A stretch of DNA of 64,000 nucleotides from Bacillus sp. 165 (GCF_017742235.1 NZ_JAGHKQ010000007.1:124001-188000); one strand, 5' to 3'; positions 37,199 to 46,486 are shown, counted from the first letter of the stretch. Notes: generated by a model not told the origin, from the letters alone. Made by a program: numbers and translations.

Positions 37199-37936
37199 AT
37201 CACTAGACATGGCGTGTGCATGCTTATTGATAGCTGCCTTTTTTACCGGACGTCCCATCTCTTTCATAATAGCCGGTAATACGGATGTCATATACTTACG
37301 AAATTTAATAAAGGATTTTCCAGTTGTTCTCACCTTGTAAGTGATAGGTATTTCTTTAACACGAAATCCCTTGCGCACGAGGTTTAACGTTAATACTTGC
37401 GCATAGTTATAATCATGAATAATTTCTGCATGTTCCATAGCCTGGCGAGAAAAGGCTCTCATGCCGGATTGTCCATCATAAATCCATTTCCTAAGCAATA
37501 TCGACTGCAATAATGTGAAACAATAGTTTCCGAGACGGCGGTGCAGCTTCATTCCCTGTATAGTGCCTAAAAAACGAGACCCCATTGTATAGTCAGCTTC
37601 TCCGTAAAACAAGGGTTCCAGCACATTCGGAATTTCATCAGCTGGATATTCATTATCCGCATCGAGCATAACAGCAATATCTGCACCCATCTTATAGCAT
37701 TCCTCCAAGCCTCTGCGAACGGCAGCTCCAAGCCCTCCATTTCTTTCAAGGGATACGACATAATCCGCACCAGCTTCCTTAGACACCTCCACTGTCCTAT
37801 CGGTAGACCCATCATCAATGACAAGAACCTCTACAAATACACGCGGATGAAACTCTCTTGGAATATTGCGAATCACGTCACCAATAGCTTGCTCTTCATT
37901 ATAAGCAGGTAAAAATACGACTACATGTTGTTTCAT
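37175..37936 (-). CDS. GT2 glycosyltransferase, DPM1-like
   Basis: A 253-aa GT-A fold enzyme. PAYNEEQAIGDVI, VIDDGSTDRT (nucleotide site), MLDADNEYP (the DXD metal site) and GQSGMRAFSR are conserved in dolichol- and undecaprenyl-phosphate sugar synthases. It probably moves a sugar from a nucleotide donor to polyprenyl phosphate on the cytoplasmic face. It has no C-terminal membrane helices. Start overlaps the upstream phosphatase-like gene as ATGA. Last gene of a coupled four-gene operon. Confidence 0.88.
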   Translation of the reverse strand: MKQHVVVFLPAYNEEQAIGDVIRNIPREFHPRVFVEVLVIDDGSTDRTVEVSKEAGADYVVSLERNGGLGAAVRRGLEECYKMGADIAVMLDADNEYPADEIPNVLEPLFYGEADYTMGSRFLGTIQGMKLHRRLGNYCFTLLQSILLRKWIYDGQSGMRAFSRQAMEHAEIIHDYNYAQVLTLNLVRKGFRVKEIPITYKVRTTGKSFIKFRKYMTSVLPAIMKEMGRPVKKAAINKHAHAMSSDIQKKKCS

Positions 37937-39393
37937 TTACTGCTCTCCTCCATTGCCTCCATTAAAACAGGGCCGCGGCTATGAGACGGGTACGGAGCCC
38001 CTAATAAATACGAAAGAGTTGGCGCCATTGAAACTAAGCTGTGTTTCGTCTCGACGATCTCACCTTTTTTTATAGAAGGACCATACATAAAGAATGGCAC
38101 AATGCGCTCTCCTTCATCCAGGTGTCCGTGACCTCCGATACCGTCTGCTTGACCGTGATCGGCGCAAATAATGAAAGTAGCGTTCTCAGCTTGTCCTCTT
38201 GTTTGTAAATATTCAATAAATGATTGGACATGCTTGTCCGCTTCTTGTATTTTTTGAATATACTCGTCATATAATACACCGCGGCTATGACCTGTTTGGT
38301 CAGTAGATATTAACTGTACAATAAATAAATCTGGATTTTGTTCATCCATAATCTGTCTTGCTTTTTCCATGATTTTAAAGTCGACCACATCATTTTTCAT
38401 AACAGCCGTAAACGTTTCCACATCTGTACCAAATGAATCAACTAAATGTGCGACAGCAAGCATCTTCCCCTTTTTCCCTATTTTGCGCAAAGAATCAAAA
38501 ATACTTTCCGTCCTTACCCCCAGCTTCCATACCATATTCGACTTAATGCCATGTTCAAATGGATACGTACCAGTAAACATAGATGAAAAGCATACAACTG
38601 TCCGTGCAGGATATACAGTTTCCATTTTTGTGAATTCAGTTCCATTTTTACGCAAATAGTCTAAATAGGGCGTATGTGCTTCTTCAAAGCGATCTTTTCG
38701 CATCCCGTCAATAACTATAACAATAACTTTTTCATTAATTGCTTTTTTTGGCACTTCTATATTGCTTGTATATGTTTCAATCGGCTTTGGCTTCCAATCA
38801 AAAAGATTGCGGTGAAGTATCATAGTATATATAAAAATTCCTGCATAAAATATGAGCAGCATCGTCCAATTGACTTTATCTAAGCTACCGGTATCCAAAT
38901 AATAGTTCCATACCGAAAGAATGAGCAGAAATTTCGGAAGCTGCTCCTGTGCATTACCGCTTGTAGAGTCGCTGTTTTTCAAGACGAGCTTCCAAAAGCG
39001 TGTAAAGTTCAGCCATGACGTTCCAATACGCAGATGATAATACAATGTTCCCCAAAAAAAGACGGTAAAAAAGAAATATAGCCCTAACGCAAATAATAAT
39101 AAAGAAACATTAACTGTCTGAAATACTATTAAATATACAACAAACGGCAACCATAAGTAATTCCGTAAAAACAGCGGATAATCATATAAATAATAGACCG
39201 CTAATAAAGGTAACACGAGCATAAAACTTATAAAACATGCGCTCCAAAAACTCCCTTCCCCAAAGTGAGAAATATGAAATAACAAAAAGGTCCCTACTAC
39301 AAAAATCGGAGTAAACGGCTTTCCCTCATTTAATAAATTCCAGCAGCGTGCTGCTATCTTTTCAAACTTTGAAGCTTTTTTTACTTCTGTCAC
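37933..39393 (-). CDS. Membrane alkaline-phosphatase-superfamily enzyme
   Basis: A 486-aa protein. Five or six N-terminal helices (about 25-190) precede an exported-looking phosphodiesterase/nucleotide pyrophosphatase domain. Metal and active-site residues: Asp in VIVIDGMRKDR, nucleophile Thr in YPARTVVCFSS, STDQTGHSRG, CADHGQADG and GGHGHLDEGE. It may cut a phosphodiester or transfer phospho-groups on a lipid-linked glycan. Start GTG overlapping the upstream gene as GTGA. Fusion of a membrane region to this domain is unusual and gives no direct name. Confidence 0.8.
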   Translation of the reverse strand: MTEVKKASKFEKIAARCWNLLNEGKPFTPIFVVGTFLLFHISHFGEGSFWSACFISFMLVLPLLAVYYLYDYPLFLRNYLWLPFVVYLIVFQTVNVSLLLFALGLYFFFTVFFWGTLYYHLRIGTSWLNFTRFWKLVLKNSDSTSGNAQEQLPKFLLILSVWNYYLDTGSLDKVNWTMLLIFYAGIFIYTMILHRNLFDWKPKPIETYTSNIEVPKKAINEKVIVIVIDGMRKDRFEEAHTPYLDYLRKNGTEFTKMETVYPARTVVCFSSMFTGTYPFEHGIKSNMVWKLGVRTESIFDSLRKIGKKGKMLAVAHLVDSFGTDVETFTAVMKNDVVDFKIMEKARQIMDEQNPDLFIVQLISTDQTGHSRGVLYDEYIQKIQEADKHVQSFIEYLQTRGQAENATFIICADHGQADGIGGHGHLDEGERIVPFFMYGPSIKKGEIVETKHSLVSMAPTLSYLLGAPYPSHSRGPVLMEAMEESSK

Positions 39394-40316
39394 TTCCCCT
39401 TCTCCCCCTTCTTTCTTAAAAATGTTGTTAGTTTTATAGGATACAGGAGCATCAGAATGATGCCTGCTCCGTAGGAAAATAGAAATTTAAAGCCATGACT
39501 GACCACCGCAAAGGCATAAGCATCAGTCAATGGCAGTCCGACTGCTTGCAGGGCAAATGTCATGACTGCTTCATACGTACCGATACCTCCTGGCGTCAAC
39601 TGAAACAATTGTCCGGCAATGGTTACACTATTAACCCAAATCGCATCTAAAAATGAAAAAGAGGGAGAGTGTACCACCCCATAAATAACAAATGCTTCCA
39701 TCCCCCAACTTGCTGCAATCAGTAAGAATATAGCAACCCCTTTTTTCCCTCGTAACGCATGCTTCAGCTGATTTAGCTGTCCCTTCATAAAGCTTGGAAA
39801 TAATTTGTGTCCAAATATGAACAACCCCAATCCGCCAACACCGCCAAGCACGAGAATGGGGATATTAAAAGACAGGTTTCCAAATAAAATAAGTAGCCCA
39901 GTTCCAGCAAACAATCCTAGTATAAGCAAATCTAACATCCTCATGGCGATGACCGACTGTGCCGCTTCTCCTACTGATACTTCTTTTTCTTTCGTTATAA
40001 CCGCAACCCGAACGGCATCTCCAATTTTTAAAGGTGTGATGTGATTGACAAACAGGCTATAAAATAAACCGTACAAGCTTTGTTGTATGGAGATTCTGTT
40101 CAGTAAATACAGCCGCCAAGCATACGCGCGAAGCAAAAAAGCACATCCATACGCAAAAACCAGCCAAACAAACAAAAATGGCCGTTGCAAAAAAGAAAGC
40201 AGCTGCTCATATAATGCTGCTCCCTTCATTGCATGAACAGATAAAACTAAAAAAAGCAACAGAAGAATAATACCTGCCGTTTTAAATAAGCTGCGGATGT
40301 TTTTTTGCCCAAGCAA
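39390..40316 (-). CDS. UPF0104/LPG synthase TM-domain family membrane protein
   Basis: About 308 aa with eight membrane helices. The family (YbhN, AglD, MprF flippase part) has SLFVNHITPLKIGDAVRVAV near helix 2 and QLTPGGIGTYEAVMTFALQ near the end, both present. Members are thought to flip or handle lipid-linked groups. The open frame begins at a TTG (40340) 59 nt inside the epimerase gene; TTG at 40316 is preferred, since GGAG lies 7 nt before it. Either way it overlaps the epimerase end, so the operon is translationally coupled. Confidence 0.8.
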   Translation of the reverse strand: MLGQKNIRSLFKTAGIILLLLFLVLSVHAMKGAALYEQLLSFLQRPFLFVWLVFAYGCAFLLRAYAWRLYLLNRISIQQSLYGLFYSLFVNHITPLKIGDAVRVAVITKEKEVSVGEAAQSVIAMRMLDLLILGLFAGTGLLILFGNLSFNIPILVLGGVGGLGLFIFGHKLFPSFMKGQLNQLKHALRGKKGVAIFLLIAASWGMEAFVIYGVVHSPSFSFLDAIWVNSVTIAGQLFQLTPGGIGTYEAVMTFALQAVGLPLTDAYAFAVVSHGFKFLFSYGAGIILMLLYPIKLTTFLRKKGEKGK

Positions 40317-41229
40317 CAGTGCGCTCCAACCCTTCTTCAAAAGCTATATTTGGCTTAAAGCCCAGCTTTGTTTTTGCTTTTGTAATATCGGCCCAAGTTG
40401 AGGTAGCATCTCCTTTTTGACTCCCTCCCCAGTTCACCTGCATAGAAGGAAAGTGCCGTACAAGTTCCCCTAATACATCCGTCATCAATATGGGAGAATT
40501 GGAGCCAATATTATAAACATCGCTGTCTTTAGCATACAGTGCAAGAACGATTCCTTGTACAATATCATCCACATATGTATAATCTCGGCCTGTCCCCTTG
40601 CCGTATACTGTAATAGAATCCTTGTTCAACAGCTTACGAATAAAGCTCGCCATTGCCATATCTGGCCTTCCCCACGTTCCATATACAGTAAAAAAACGTA
40701 AAATAGTTGTTTGAAATCCATACATATGTTCATAAGCATGAACAAGTGCTTCCGCTCCGAATTTTGAAGCTGCATATGGTGAAAGCACTTTTCCATCAGC
40801 CATATGTTCAGCAAGCGGTTGGTTTTGTCTTTCACCGTATACAGAGGAGGATGAGGAAAATAAAACATGTGCCACTTGTTCCTCACCTGCACATGCTAAC
40901 ACATTGCTTAGCCCTTTCATATTGACATCAATGTACAACTCAGGCTTTTGAAGAGAGGTTCTTACTCCTGCCACTGCTGCCAAATGGACAATAGCATCCG
41001 GCTTTTCTTTCTCTATGACTTTCTTTACATCCAGTTTTTGTAAAATATCACATTCATAAAACGAAGCAAATCCTGCCTGCTCAATTTGTTGTAAATGATA
41101 CAGCTTGCGTGATTTTAGATAATAGTCATGGAAGTTATCAAGCAAGGTAACTTGATGACCATCTTTGAGCAGGCGAATAGCAAGGTGGCTACCTATAAAT
41201 CCGGCTCCCCCTGTAATCATTATCTTCAT
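40282..41229 (-). CDS. NAD-dependent sugar-nucleotide epimerase
   Basis: A 315-aa extended SDR: TGGAGFIGSHLA cofactor loop, catalytic Ser/Tyr in SSSSSVYG and SPYAASKFGAE (YxxxK), and the sugar-binding TILRFFTVYGTWGRPDMA. Closest in feel to UDP-glucuronate or UDP-galacturonate 4-epimerases. It likely supplies the sugar for the transferases downstream. The start is the ATG after GGGAGG; five extra codons cover that site. First gene of the four-gene operon. Confidence 0.9.
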   Translation of the reverse strand: MKIMITGGAGFIGSHLAIRLLKDGHQVTLLDNFHDYYLKSRKLYHLQQIEQAGFASFYECDILQKLDVKKVIEKEKPDAIVHLAAVAGVRTSLQKPELYIDVNMKGLSNVLACAGEEQVAHVLFSSSSSVYGERQNQPLAEHMADGKVLSPYAASKFGAEALVHAYEHMYGFQTTILRFFTVYGTWGRPDMAMASFIRKLLNKDSITVYGKGTGRDYTYVDDIVQGIVLALYAKDSDVYNIGSNSPILMTDVLGELVRHFPSMQVNWGGSQKGDATSTWADITKAKTKLGFKPNIAFEEGLERTVAWAKKHPQLI

Positions 41230-41248
41230 AAATGATCCTCCCATTCCT

Positions 41249-41290
41249 AAAAAGAAGAAACCTTGTCATCAACAAGGTTTTCTTCTTTTC
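41249..41290. terminator. Terminator of the iron lipoprotein gene
   Basis: AAGAAGAAACCTTG and CAAGGTTTTCTTCTT around 7 nt. Symmetric, separating the lipoprotein gene from the sugar operon. Confidence 0.85.
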
Positions 41291-41296
41291 TAACAT

Positions 41297-42478
41297 TTAT
41301 TTTGCTGCTTCAATTGCCTTATTTAGTACTTCTTCAATATTTTTCATATGCTGCTCTGCTTTTTCTTTATCTTTTGCCTTCGCTGCATCTAAATACACTT
41401 GGGCTGTTTGTACTAACGCTTGCGTTTCCTGCTCACCGATTACTGTCTTTAAATCATTTTCAATCATGTTAATGAATAATGCACCTTCAAGTGCCGTAAT
41501 CACGCCTTTATCTTCACCGAAATCTTCCATGCTTTCTTCATACTCATGAAGTGCCACTTTTGCAAATCCACGAACGAATGCTTTATTAACAGCTGCTGCA
41601 TCGAGTGCTTTCACATCTGTTTGAAGATCAAATTGTGTTAAGATGAAGCCCGCTTCTTCACTTGCGTTCTTGTTCAAATACGGATACACAGTTTGGTAGA
41701 ATGCCCACCCTTCAGCTTGTTCCACCTTTGCTTCTTTTTCGTCTGTTTTTGCAGCAGCTGCAGCTTTTGTAGCATACCCATTTGGAAGCGCTCCTGTTGC
41801 AAAATAGAATGTCTTCATTAACGTTTTATCTACTACTTGCTTACCAAGAGCAAATGCAAGTTGATCACCTGTCTCAATCGCAGCTTTTATTTCATTGAAG
41901 CCGCCTTCAATTGCATCGGCCATATTCGTACCATAAGCAGTATCACGCTTACCAACAGTACCTTCAATTGCTTTATAGAAATTCAAAGCTTCTTCATATT
42001 CTTCTAGGACTTCTTCTTTATCGCCCCAGTTTTCATTGATTTCAGTGAATTCATGACGAATAGTTTGGAAGAACTCTTTTTGCATCAATTTATCAAATAC
42101 TTGTTTAACAATCATTGGTTCCATTTCTTTGTTTTTCCCTGCTTCTAATGCAGCTGTAATCGTTTGATCGATTTGCTCGCTGAATTCTCCATCACGCTTT
42201 TGAACCAATGCTTGCAATTTGTCATTATATAATTTTGTTACAAATTCAAAATCTACCTCTTGCCCTTCTTTCGCTTTCTCAAGCTCAACAATTGCATCTT
42301 TATATGCTTGTACAACTTCTTCCTCTGTTACCTTTGCTTCTTCTTTTTCTTTTGCTTCTGCTTTAGAAGGTTCTTTTGTTTTCTTTGCTTCTGTATCTGT
42401 TTTTTCTTCTTTTGCGCATCCTGTAAATACAAGTGATGCAGCTAATACTGCAGATAGTGCTTTCCATTTGAAAGACAT
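41297..42478 (-). CDS. Fur-regulated lipoprotein, two-repeat, iron-uptake partner candidate
   Basis: A 393-aa lipoprotein: signal 1-20, lipobox FTGC with Cys21, a Lys/Glu-rich linker to about 50, then two helical acidic regions (about 52-215 and 235-390). The first aligns with the 252-aa protein beside FTR1 (AYKDAIVELE, RHEFTEINENW, KRDTAYGTNM). Two Fur boxes and a consensus promoter lie directly upstream, so expression rises in iron shortage. A role as an EfeO/EfeM-like iron-binding protein is plausible, though no M75 HxxE site is certain. Start ATG after GGGGG; the 17-codon extension runs into the Fur box. Confidence 0.7.
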   Translation of the reverse strand: MSFKWKALSAVLAASLVFTGCAKEEKTDTEAKKTKEPSKAEAKEKEEAKVTEEEVVQAYKDAIVELEKAKEGQEVDFEFVTKLYNDKLQALVQKRDGEFSEQIDQTITAALEAGKNKEMEPMIVKQVFDKLMQKEFFQTIRHEFTEINENWGDKEEVLEEYEEALNFYKAIEGTVGKRDTAYGTNMADAIEGGFNEIKAAIETGDQLAFALGKQVVDKTLMKTFYFATGALPNGYATKAAAAAKTDEKEAKVEQAEGWAFYQTVYPYLNKNASEEAGFILTQFDLQTDVKALDAAAVNKAFVRGFAKVALHEYEESMEDFGEDKGVITALEGALFINMIENDLKTVIGEQETQALVQTAQVYLDAAKAKDKEKAEQHMKNIEEVLNKAIEAAK

Positions 42479-42504
42479 ACTCCCGTTCCCCCTAAACCTC
42501 TTAA

Positions 42505-42563
42505 TGACAATGATTTTCATTCTAAGCAAGTTTATTATATGTGAGAATAATTATCAATGTCAA
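42505..42563 (-). promoter_or_regulatory. fur box: Promoter with two Fur boxes
   Basis: TTGACA (42558-42563), 18 bp, TATAAT (42534-42539), minus strand. Fur box TGAGAATAATTATCA at 42542-42556 fills the spacer (one mismatch); a second, TGACAATGATTTTCA at 42505-42519 (two mismatches), lies just after the start point. Confidence 0.85.
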
Positions 42564-42611
42564 CCCTTTTTTCAAGAACATTTTTTTGGTGAATTGCGTT
42601 GCTTAAAAACA

Positions 42612-42646
42612 GCAAAAACCGCCCGGATATTGTCCAGACGGTTTCA
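42612..42646 (-). terminator. Terminator of trxA
   Basis: AAACCGTCTGG and CCGGGCGGTTTTT (minus) pair around 6 nt. Confidence 0.75.
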
Positions 42647-42650
42647 TTTC

Positions 42651-42965
42651 TTATAAATGCTTGGAAACTAGTGCTTCTAACGCTTCCTTTGGTTGGTATC
42701 CCAACGTTTTTTCAACCACTTGCCCATCTTTTAATACAAACAATGCTGGAATGCTCATTACCTCGAACTTAATTGCTGTTTCTTGGTTTTCATCAACGTC
42801 AACCTTAACAACTTTTACTTTTTCGCCCATTTCAGCATCTAGTTCTTCTAGTACAGGAGCAATCATCTTACAAGGGCCGCACCAAGGTGCCCAAAAATCA
42901 ACTAACACAACACCACTATTAGTTTCTTCTGCGAATGTTTGATTTGTTGCATTTACAATAGCCAT
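42651..42965 (-). CDS. trxA: Thioredoxin
   Basis: A 104-aa cytoplasmic dithiol reductase. Active site WCGPC at about residues 28-32 in [11 protein letters not shown], with the cis-Pro in SIPALFV. Supplies electrons to ribonucleotide reductase and peroxidases. Position between etfA and the uvrC side follows B. subtilis. Site AAGGAGG. Confidence 0.98.
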   Translation of the reverse strand: MAIVNATNQTFAEETNSGVVLVDFWAPWCGPCKMIAPVLEELDAEMGEKVKVVKVDVDENQETAIKFEVMSIPALFVLKDGQVVEKTLGYQPKEALEALVSKHL

Positions 42966-43112
42966 TTATTTTTCCTCCTTAATATTCCATTTAAAATACC
43001 CTATAACAGAGTATATCATTATCAAGATTGTCTTGCGAATAATATGTATCGTTATGTATTTTACGTTATTTTGTTGGGATTATACAGCAAGAGCATTGTG
43101 ACAGAAAATACT

Positions 43113-43147
43113 AAAAAGCGAGAAGCAGGGGACTTCTCGCTTTTATT
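43113..43147 (-). terminator. Terminator of the fad/etf operon
   Basis: Minus strand AAAAGCGAGAAG and CTTCTCGCTTTTT around 7 nt, about 40 nt after etfA. Confidence 0.85.
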
Positions 43148-43184
43148 AAATAGGGATAGTATTACAGGAACAATTATATTGCTA

Positions 43185-44162
43185 TTAAGAATGAACTTTT
43201 AACTTCTTGAATTCTTCAGTTAATAAAGGTATTACTTCAAATAAATCGCCTACAATCCCGTAGTCTGCAACCTTGAAGATATTAGCTTCAGGATCTTTAT
43301 TAATAGCTACGATTACTTTAGAGTTGGACATACCTGCTAAGTGCTGGATTGCTCCAGAAATACCACATGCAATGTAAAGATCTGGAGTTACTACTTTACC
43401 TGTTTGTCCGATTTGCAGAGAATAATCACAATAGTCTGCATCGCATGCACCACGGGATGCGCCTACAGCTCCGCCTAATACGTCTGCAAGCTCTTGTAAA
43501 GGCTTGAAGCCTTCTTCACTCTTCACACCGCGTCCGCCCGCAATGATAACCTTAGCTTCAGATAAATCTACACCTTGAGCTGTTTTGCGAACAACGTCTT
43601 TAATAATTGTACGTAAATCTTTGATTTCAACTGATAAAGAAGCTACTTCACCTGTGCGAGCTGCATCTTTTTCAAGTGGTGCGATGTTGTTTGGACGCAC
43701 CGTCGCAAAGATTAAACCGTCTGTTACAATTTTTCTTTCAAACGCCTTACCAGAGTAGATAGGACGAGTGAATACGATGTTTCCACCTGCTACTTCCAAT
43801 GCTGTTACGTCAGAGATTAATCCTGCATCTAATTTAGCTGCAAGCTTTGGAGATAAATCTTTTCCTAATGCAGTGTGACCCATTACAAGGCCTTCTGGCT
43901 TTTCAGCATCCACTGCTACAAGTACTGCTTGAGCATACCCGTCAGAAGTATACGCATTTAACTTTTCATCTTCCACTGTTACAACGCGATCTGCACCGTA
44001 ATTGATTAATTCATTTGCTAAAGAAGCTACTCCTTGTCCAACTAAAAGACCTACCACTTCTCCGCCTTCTGCAATTGTTTTTGCAGCTGCAATCGCCTCA
44101 AAAGAAACGTTTCTTAAAGATCCGTCACGTACTTCTCCTAATACCAATACTTTACGAGCCAT
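43185..44162 (-). CDS. etfA: Electron transfer flavoprotein alpha subunit
   Basis: A 325-aa subunit that holds FAD in its C-terminal domain: GRGVKSEEGF, GGAVGASRGACDADY, QIGQTGKVVTPDLYIACGISG and AINKDPEANIF are the binding loops. With EtfB it accepts electrons from acyl-CoA dehydrogenases. Last gene of the fatty-acid oxidation group; 45 nt after etfB. Confidence 0.97.
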   Translation of the reverse strand: MARKVLVLGEVRDGSLRNVSFEAIAAAKTIAEGGEVVGLLVGQGVASLANELINYGADRVVTVEDEKLNAYTSDGYAQAVLVAVDAEKPEGLVMGHTALGKDLSPKLAAKLDAGLISDVTALEVAGGNIVFTRPIYSGKAFERKIVTDGLIFATVRPNNIAPLEKDAARTGEVASLSVEIKDLRTIIKDVVRKTAQGVDLSEAKVIIAGGRGVKSEEGFKPLQELADVLGGAVGASRGACDADYCDYSLQIGQTGKVVTPDLYIACGISGAIQHLAGMSNSKVIVAINKDPEANIFKVADYGIVGDLFEVIPLLTEEFKKLKVHS

Positions 44163-44207
44163 TCGTTTCCCCTCCGATATATGCTGTTTCGTTTTTTAGA
44201 TCGTCAT

Positions 44208-44981
44208 TTAGATTACTTTCGCTTCTGTGTGCAATAAAGAAACAAGCTCTTTTACTTGATCTTGAAGCTCACCTTGCAATACTTTTCCTGCTTCTTTTTT
44301 AGGAGGCAGGTAAATTTCGATTGTTTTTGTTTTTGCTTCAACATCATCTTCTTCTAAATCTAAATCATCTAGCTCCACTTCATCTAATGGCTTTTTCTTC
44401 GCCTTCATAATTCCTGGTAAAGAAGGATAGCGAGGTTCATTTAATCCTTGCTGTGCTGTAACAAGAAGAGGCAATGAAGTTTCAATTACTTCTGTATCTC
44501 CTTCTACATCACGCTCAATCTTCACGTCTTTTCCGTTGATTTCGAGCTTCGTGATTGTAGTTACGTAAGGAATGCCTAAAGCTTCAGCAACACGAGGGCC
44601 TACTTGACCAGAGCCTCCGTCAATTGCCACGTTTCCAGCTAAAATTAAATCTACATCTTTCTCTTTCAAGTATTCAGTCAGTACTTTTGCTGTTGTATAT
44701 TGGTCGCCGTTTTCAACATCGTCTTCGATATTGATTAACACAGCTTTGTCACAGCCCATTGCCAATGCTGTACGCAGTTCTTTTTCAGAATCTTCACCGC
44801 CGACAGTCACAACCGTTACTTCGCCTCCTTGTGCATCACGCACTTGGATTGCTTCTTCAATTGCGTACTCATCATAAGGGTTGATGATGAATTCAGCTTC
44901 TCCATCATAAATTGCGCCGTTTTTAATTACGATTTTTTCTTCTGTGTCGAATGTTCTTTTCAATAGTACATAGATATTCAT
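44208..44981 (-). CDS. etfB: Electron transfer flavoprotein beta subunit
   Basis: A 257-aa subunit that binds AMP. Conserved parts: NPYDEYAIEEAIQ, ALAMGCDKAVLI, and the signature around VDLILAGNVAIDGGSGQVGP, then PLLVTAQQGLNEPRYPSLPGIM with the recognition loop. Start ATG after AGGAGGG; the nine-codon extension covers it. Pairs with etfA. Confidence 0.97.
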   Translation of the reverse strand: MNIYVLLKRTFDTEEKIVIKNGAIYDGEAEFIINPYDEYAIEEAIQVRDAQGGEVTVVTVGGEDSEKELRTALAMGCDKAVLINIEDDVENGDQYTTAKVLTEYLKEKDVDLILAGNVAIDGGSGQVGPRVAEALGIPYVTTITKLEINGKDVKIERDVEGDTEVIETSLPLLVTAQQGLNEPRYPSLPGIMKAKKKPLDEVELDDLDLEEDDVEAKTKTIEIYLPPKKEAGKVLQGELQDQVKELVSLLHTEAKVI

Positions 44982-45060
44982 CGTATTCCCTCCTAAAGTT
45001 AAAAACATTAAGTTAATTAGAAGTATTCAGTTAATTATTTTCAAAAAATAATGATTTACA

Positions 45061-45834
45061 TTATTTTCCGCTGAAAACCGGCTTTCGTTTTTCAAAGAAT
45101 GCCTTGACGCCTTCACGGCCGTCTTCTGTAACGAAAACTTCCCCGAACAGCTCGGCTTCTCGCTCCACGCCTTCATAGTACTCGGACGTTTTTGTTGTCT
45201 GCAATAACTCTAGCGCTGCTCGAACAGAAACAGGACTTTTACCCGCTGCTTTCTTTGCAAGGGTCATCGCTTCTTCTAATAACACTTCTTCTGCAACAGC
45301 CTTATTGGCAAGACCCCATTGCACCGCTTCTTGACCAGTAATCGGTTCAGCAGTAAGCAACAGTTCGCAAGCCTTCGCTTTCCCTACATAACGAGCCAAG
45401 CGCTGTGTACCTGCAAACCCAGGGATTAATCCCAAGTTTAATTCTGGTAAGCCAAGCTTTGCATTTTCTGTTACGATACGCATATGACAAGCCATCGCAA
45501 ACTCCAGACCTCCACCTAAAGCTGCTCCGTGGATCGCTGCAATAATCGGCTTTGGAAACTTTTCCATGCGCTCAAACACAACTTGTCCGGTACGAGCGAG
45601 GCTGGATGCCTGTTTTGCATCTTGAACGGAAGTAAATTCGCGGATATCAGCTCCTGCTGAGAAAAAACGCCCCTCTCCATGCACTACTACCGCACGAATC
45701 GCATTATTTTTCTCTACTTCCTCCAATAAATTAGAAAGCTCGTGAAACACTTGAGAAGATACTGCATTTGCAGGTTGGTGATTCACCGTGATAATACCTA
45801 CGTTTTCTTCAATCGCTAATGACAGAAAATTCAT
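45061..45834 (-). CDS. fadB: Enoyl-CoA hydratase
   Basis: A 257-aa crotonase-fold enzyme of beta-oxidation that hydrates trans-2-enoyl-CoA. The oxyanion hole lies in [10 protein letters not shown] and [19 protein letters not shown]; the catalytic Glu pair is in the GGLE and [18 protein letters not shown] stretches. Equivalent of B. subtilis ysiB/fadB by order. Located between fadR and etfB. Confidence 0.93.
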   Translation of the reverse strand: MNFLSLAIEENVGIITVNHQPANAVSSQVFHELSNLLEEVEKNNAIRAVVVHGEGRFFSAGADIREFTSVQDAKQASSLARTGQVVFERMEKFPKPIIAAIHGAALGGGLEFAMACHMRIVTENAKLGLPELNLGLIPGFAGTQRLARYVGKAKACELLLTAEPITGQEAVQWGLANKAVAEEVLLEEAMTLAKKAAGKSPVSVRAALELLQTTKTSEYYEGVEREAELFGEVFVTEDGREGVKAFFEKRKPVFSGK

Positions 45835-45856
45835 CTACTCTTCCTCCTCTTTGCTT

Positions 45857-46441
45857 TCACTTTGCGCTGCATGCACCGACTAAAAGCTGTTGAACCGCTT
45901 CAGAAAGAGCAACCAAATTGTATTTGTGATCATTCATCACCCAGTTTGTCACTACTTCATCAATCGTTCCAAATATCATTTGTCTGGTGACGCGAATATC
46001 TAAGTCTTTTCGAAATTCTCCGGTTTCCACACCGACTTTCAACATTTCATCAATCACTTGCAAATATCCCTTTAAAACTTCATTGATTTTAAAGCGCAGC
46101 TCTTTATTAGACTGTCTTAATTCAAGCTGCGTAACAATCGCAAGATGCTGATCTTCATAAAGCCATTGTAAATGTGTTTCTACCAACATTATTAATTTCG
46201 ACACAGCGCTTTCAATTCCTGCTGTTTTATTACGAATTTTGTCAGTAAATTCTCCCATTTTTTCTTCAAATAAAGATATTAGGATATCTTCTTTATTTTT
46301 AAAATATAAATAAATGGTACCATCTGCTACTCCCGCCTGTTTGGCAATTTTGGAGACTTGCGCTTGATGATAGCCATTTTCTGCAATAACAATAACCGCC
46401 GCATCAATAATCTGTTTATATTTCGGTTTATGTTTCTTCAT
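45857..46441 (-). CDS. fadR: FadR, TetR-family repressor of fatty-acid oxidation
   Basis: A 194-aa regulator. N-terminal HTH: VSKIAKQAGVADGTIYLYFKNKEDI; C-terminal acyl-CoA-binding helices. Long-chain acyl-CoA releases it from DNA. A perfect TGAATGA-N4-TCATTCA operator lies 20 nt before its own start, so it represses itself and the genes after it. The ATG at MKKHKPKY follows AAGGGG; the 13-codon extension runs into the operator. Confidence 0.96.
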   Translation of the reverse strand: MKKHKPKYKQIIDAAVIVIAENGYHQAQVSKIAKQAGVADGTIYLYFKNKEDILISLFEEKMGEFTDKIRNKTAGIESAVSKLIMLVETHLQWLYEDQHLAIVTQLELRQSNKELRFKINEVLKGYLQVIDEMLKVGVETGEFRKDLDIRVTRQMIFGTIDEVVTNWVMNDHKYNLVALSEAVQQLLVGACSAK

Positions 46442-46461
46442 GAATATTATCCCCTTCATCA

Positions 46462-46479
46462 TGAATGACTGTTCATTCA
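46462..46479. promoter_or_regulatory. FadR operator
   Basis: TGAATGACTGTTCATTCA: perfect 7-bp arms matching the B. subtilis FadR consensus. It begins at about +1 of the promoter at 46487-46515. Confidence 0.92.
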
Positions 46480-46486
46480 CAGTATA

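Noticed and set aside
39390..40340. TTG at 40340 as start of the flippase-like gene
   Set aside because: It lies 59 nt inside the epimerase gene without a ribosome site; TTG at 40316 has GGAG at the right distance.
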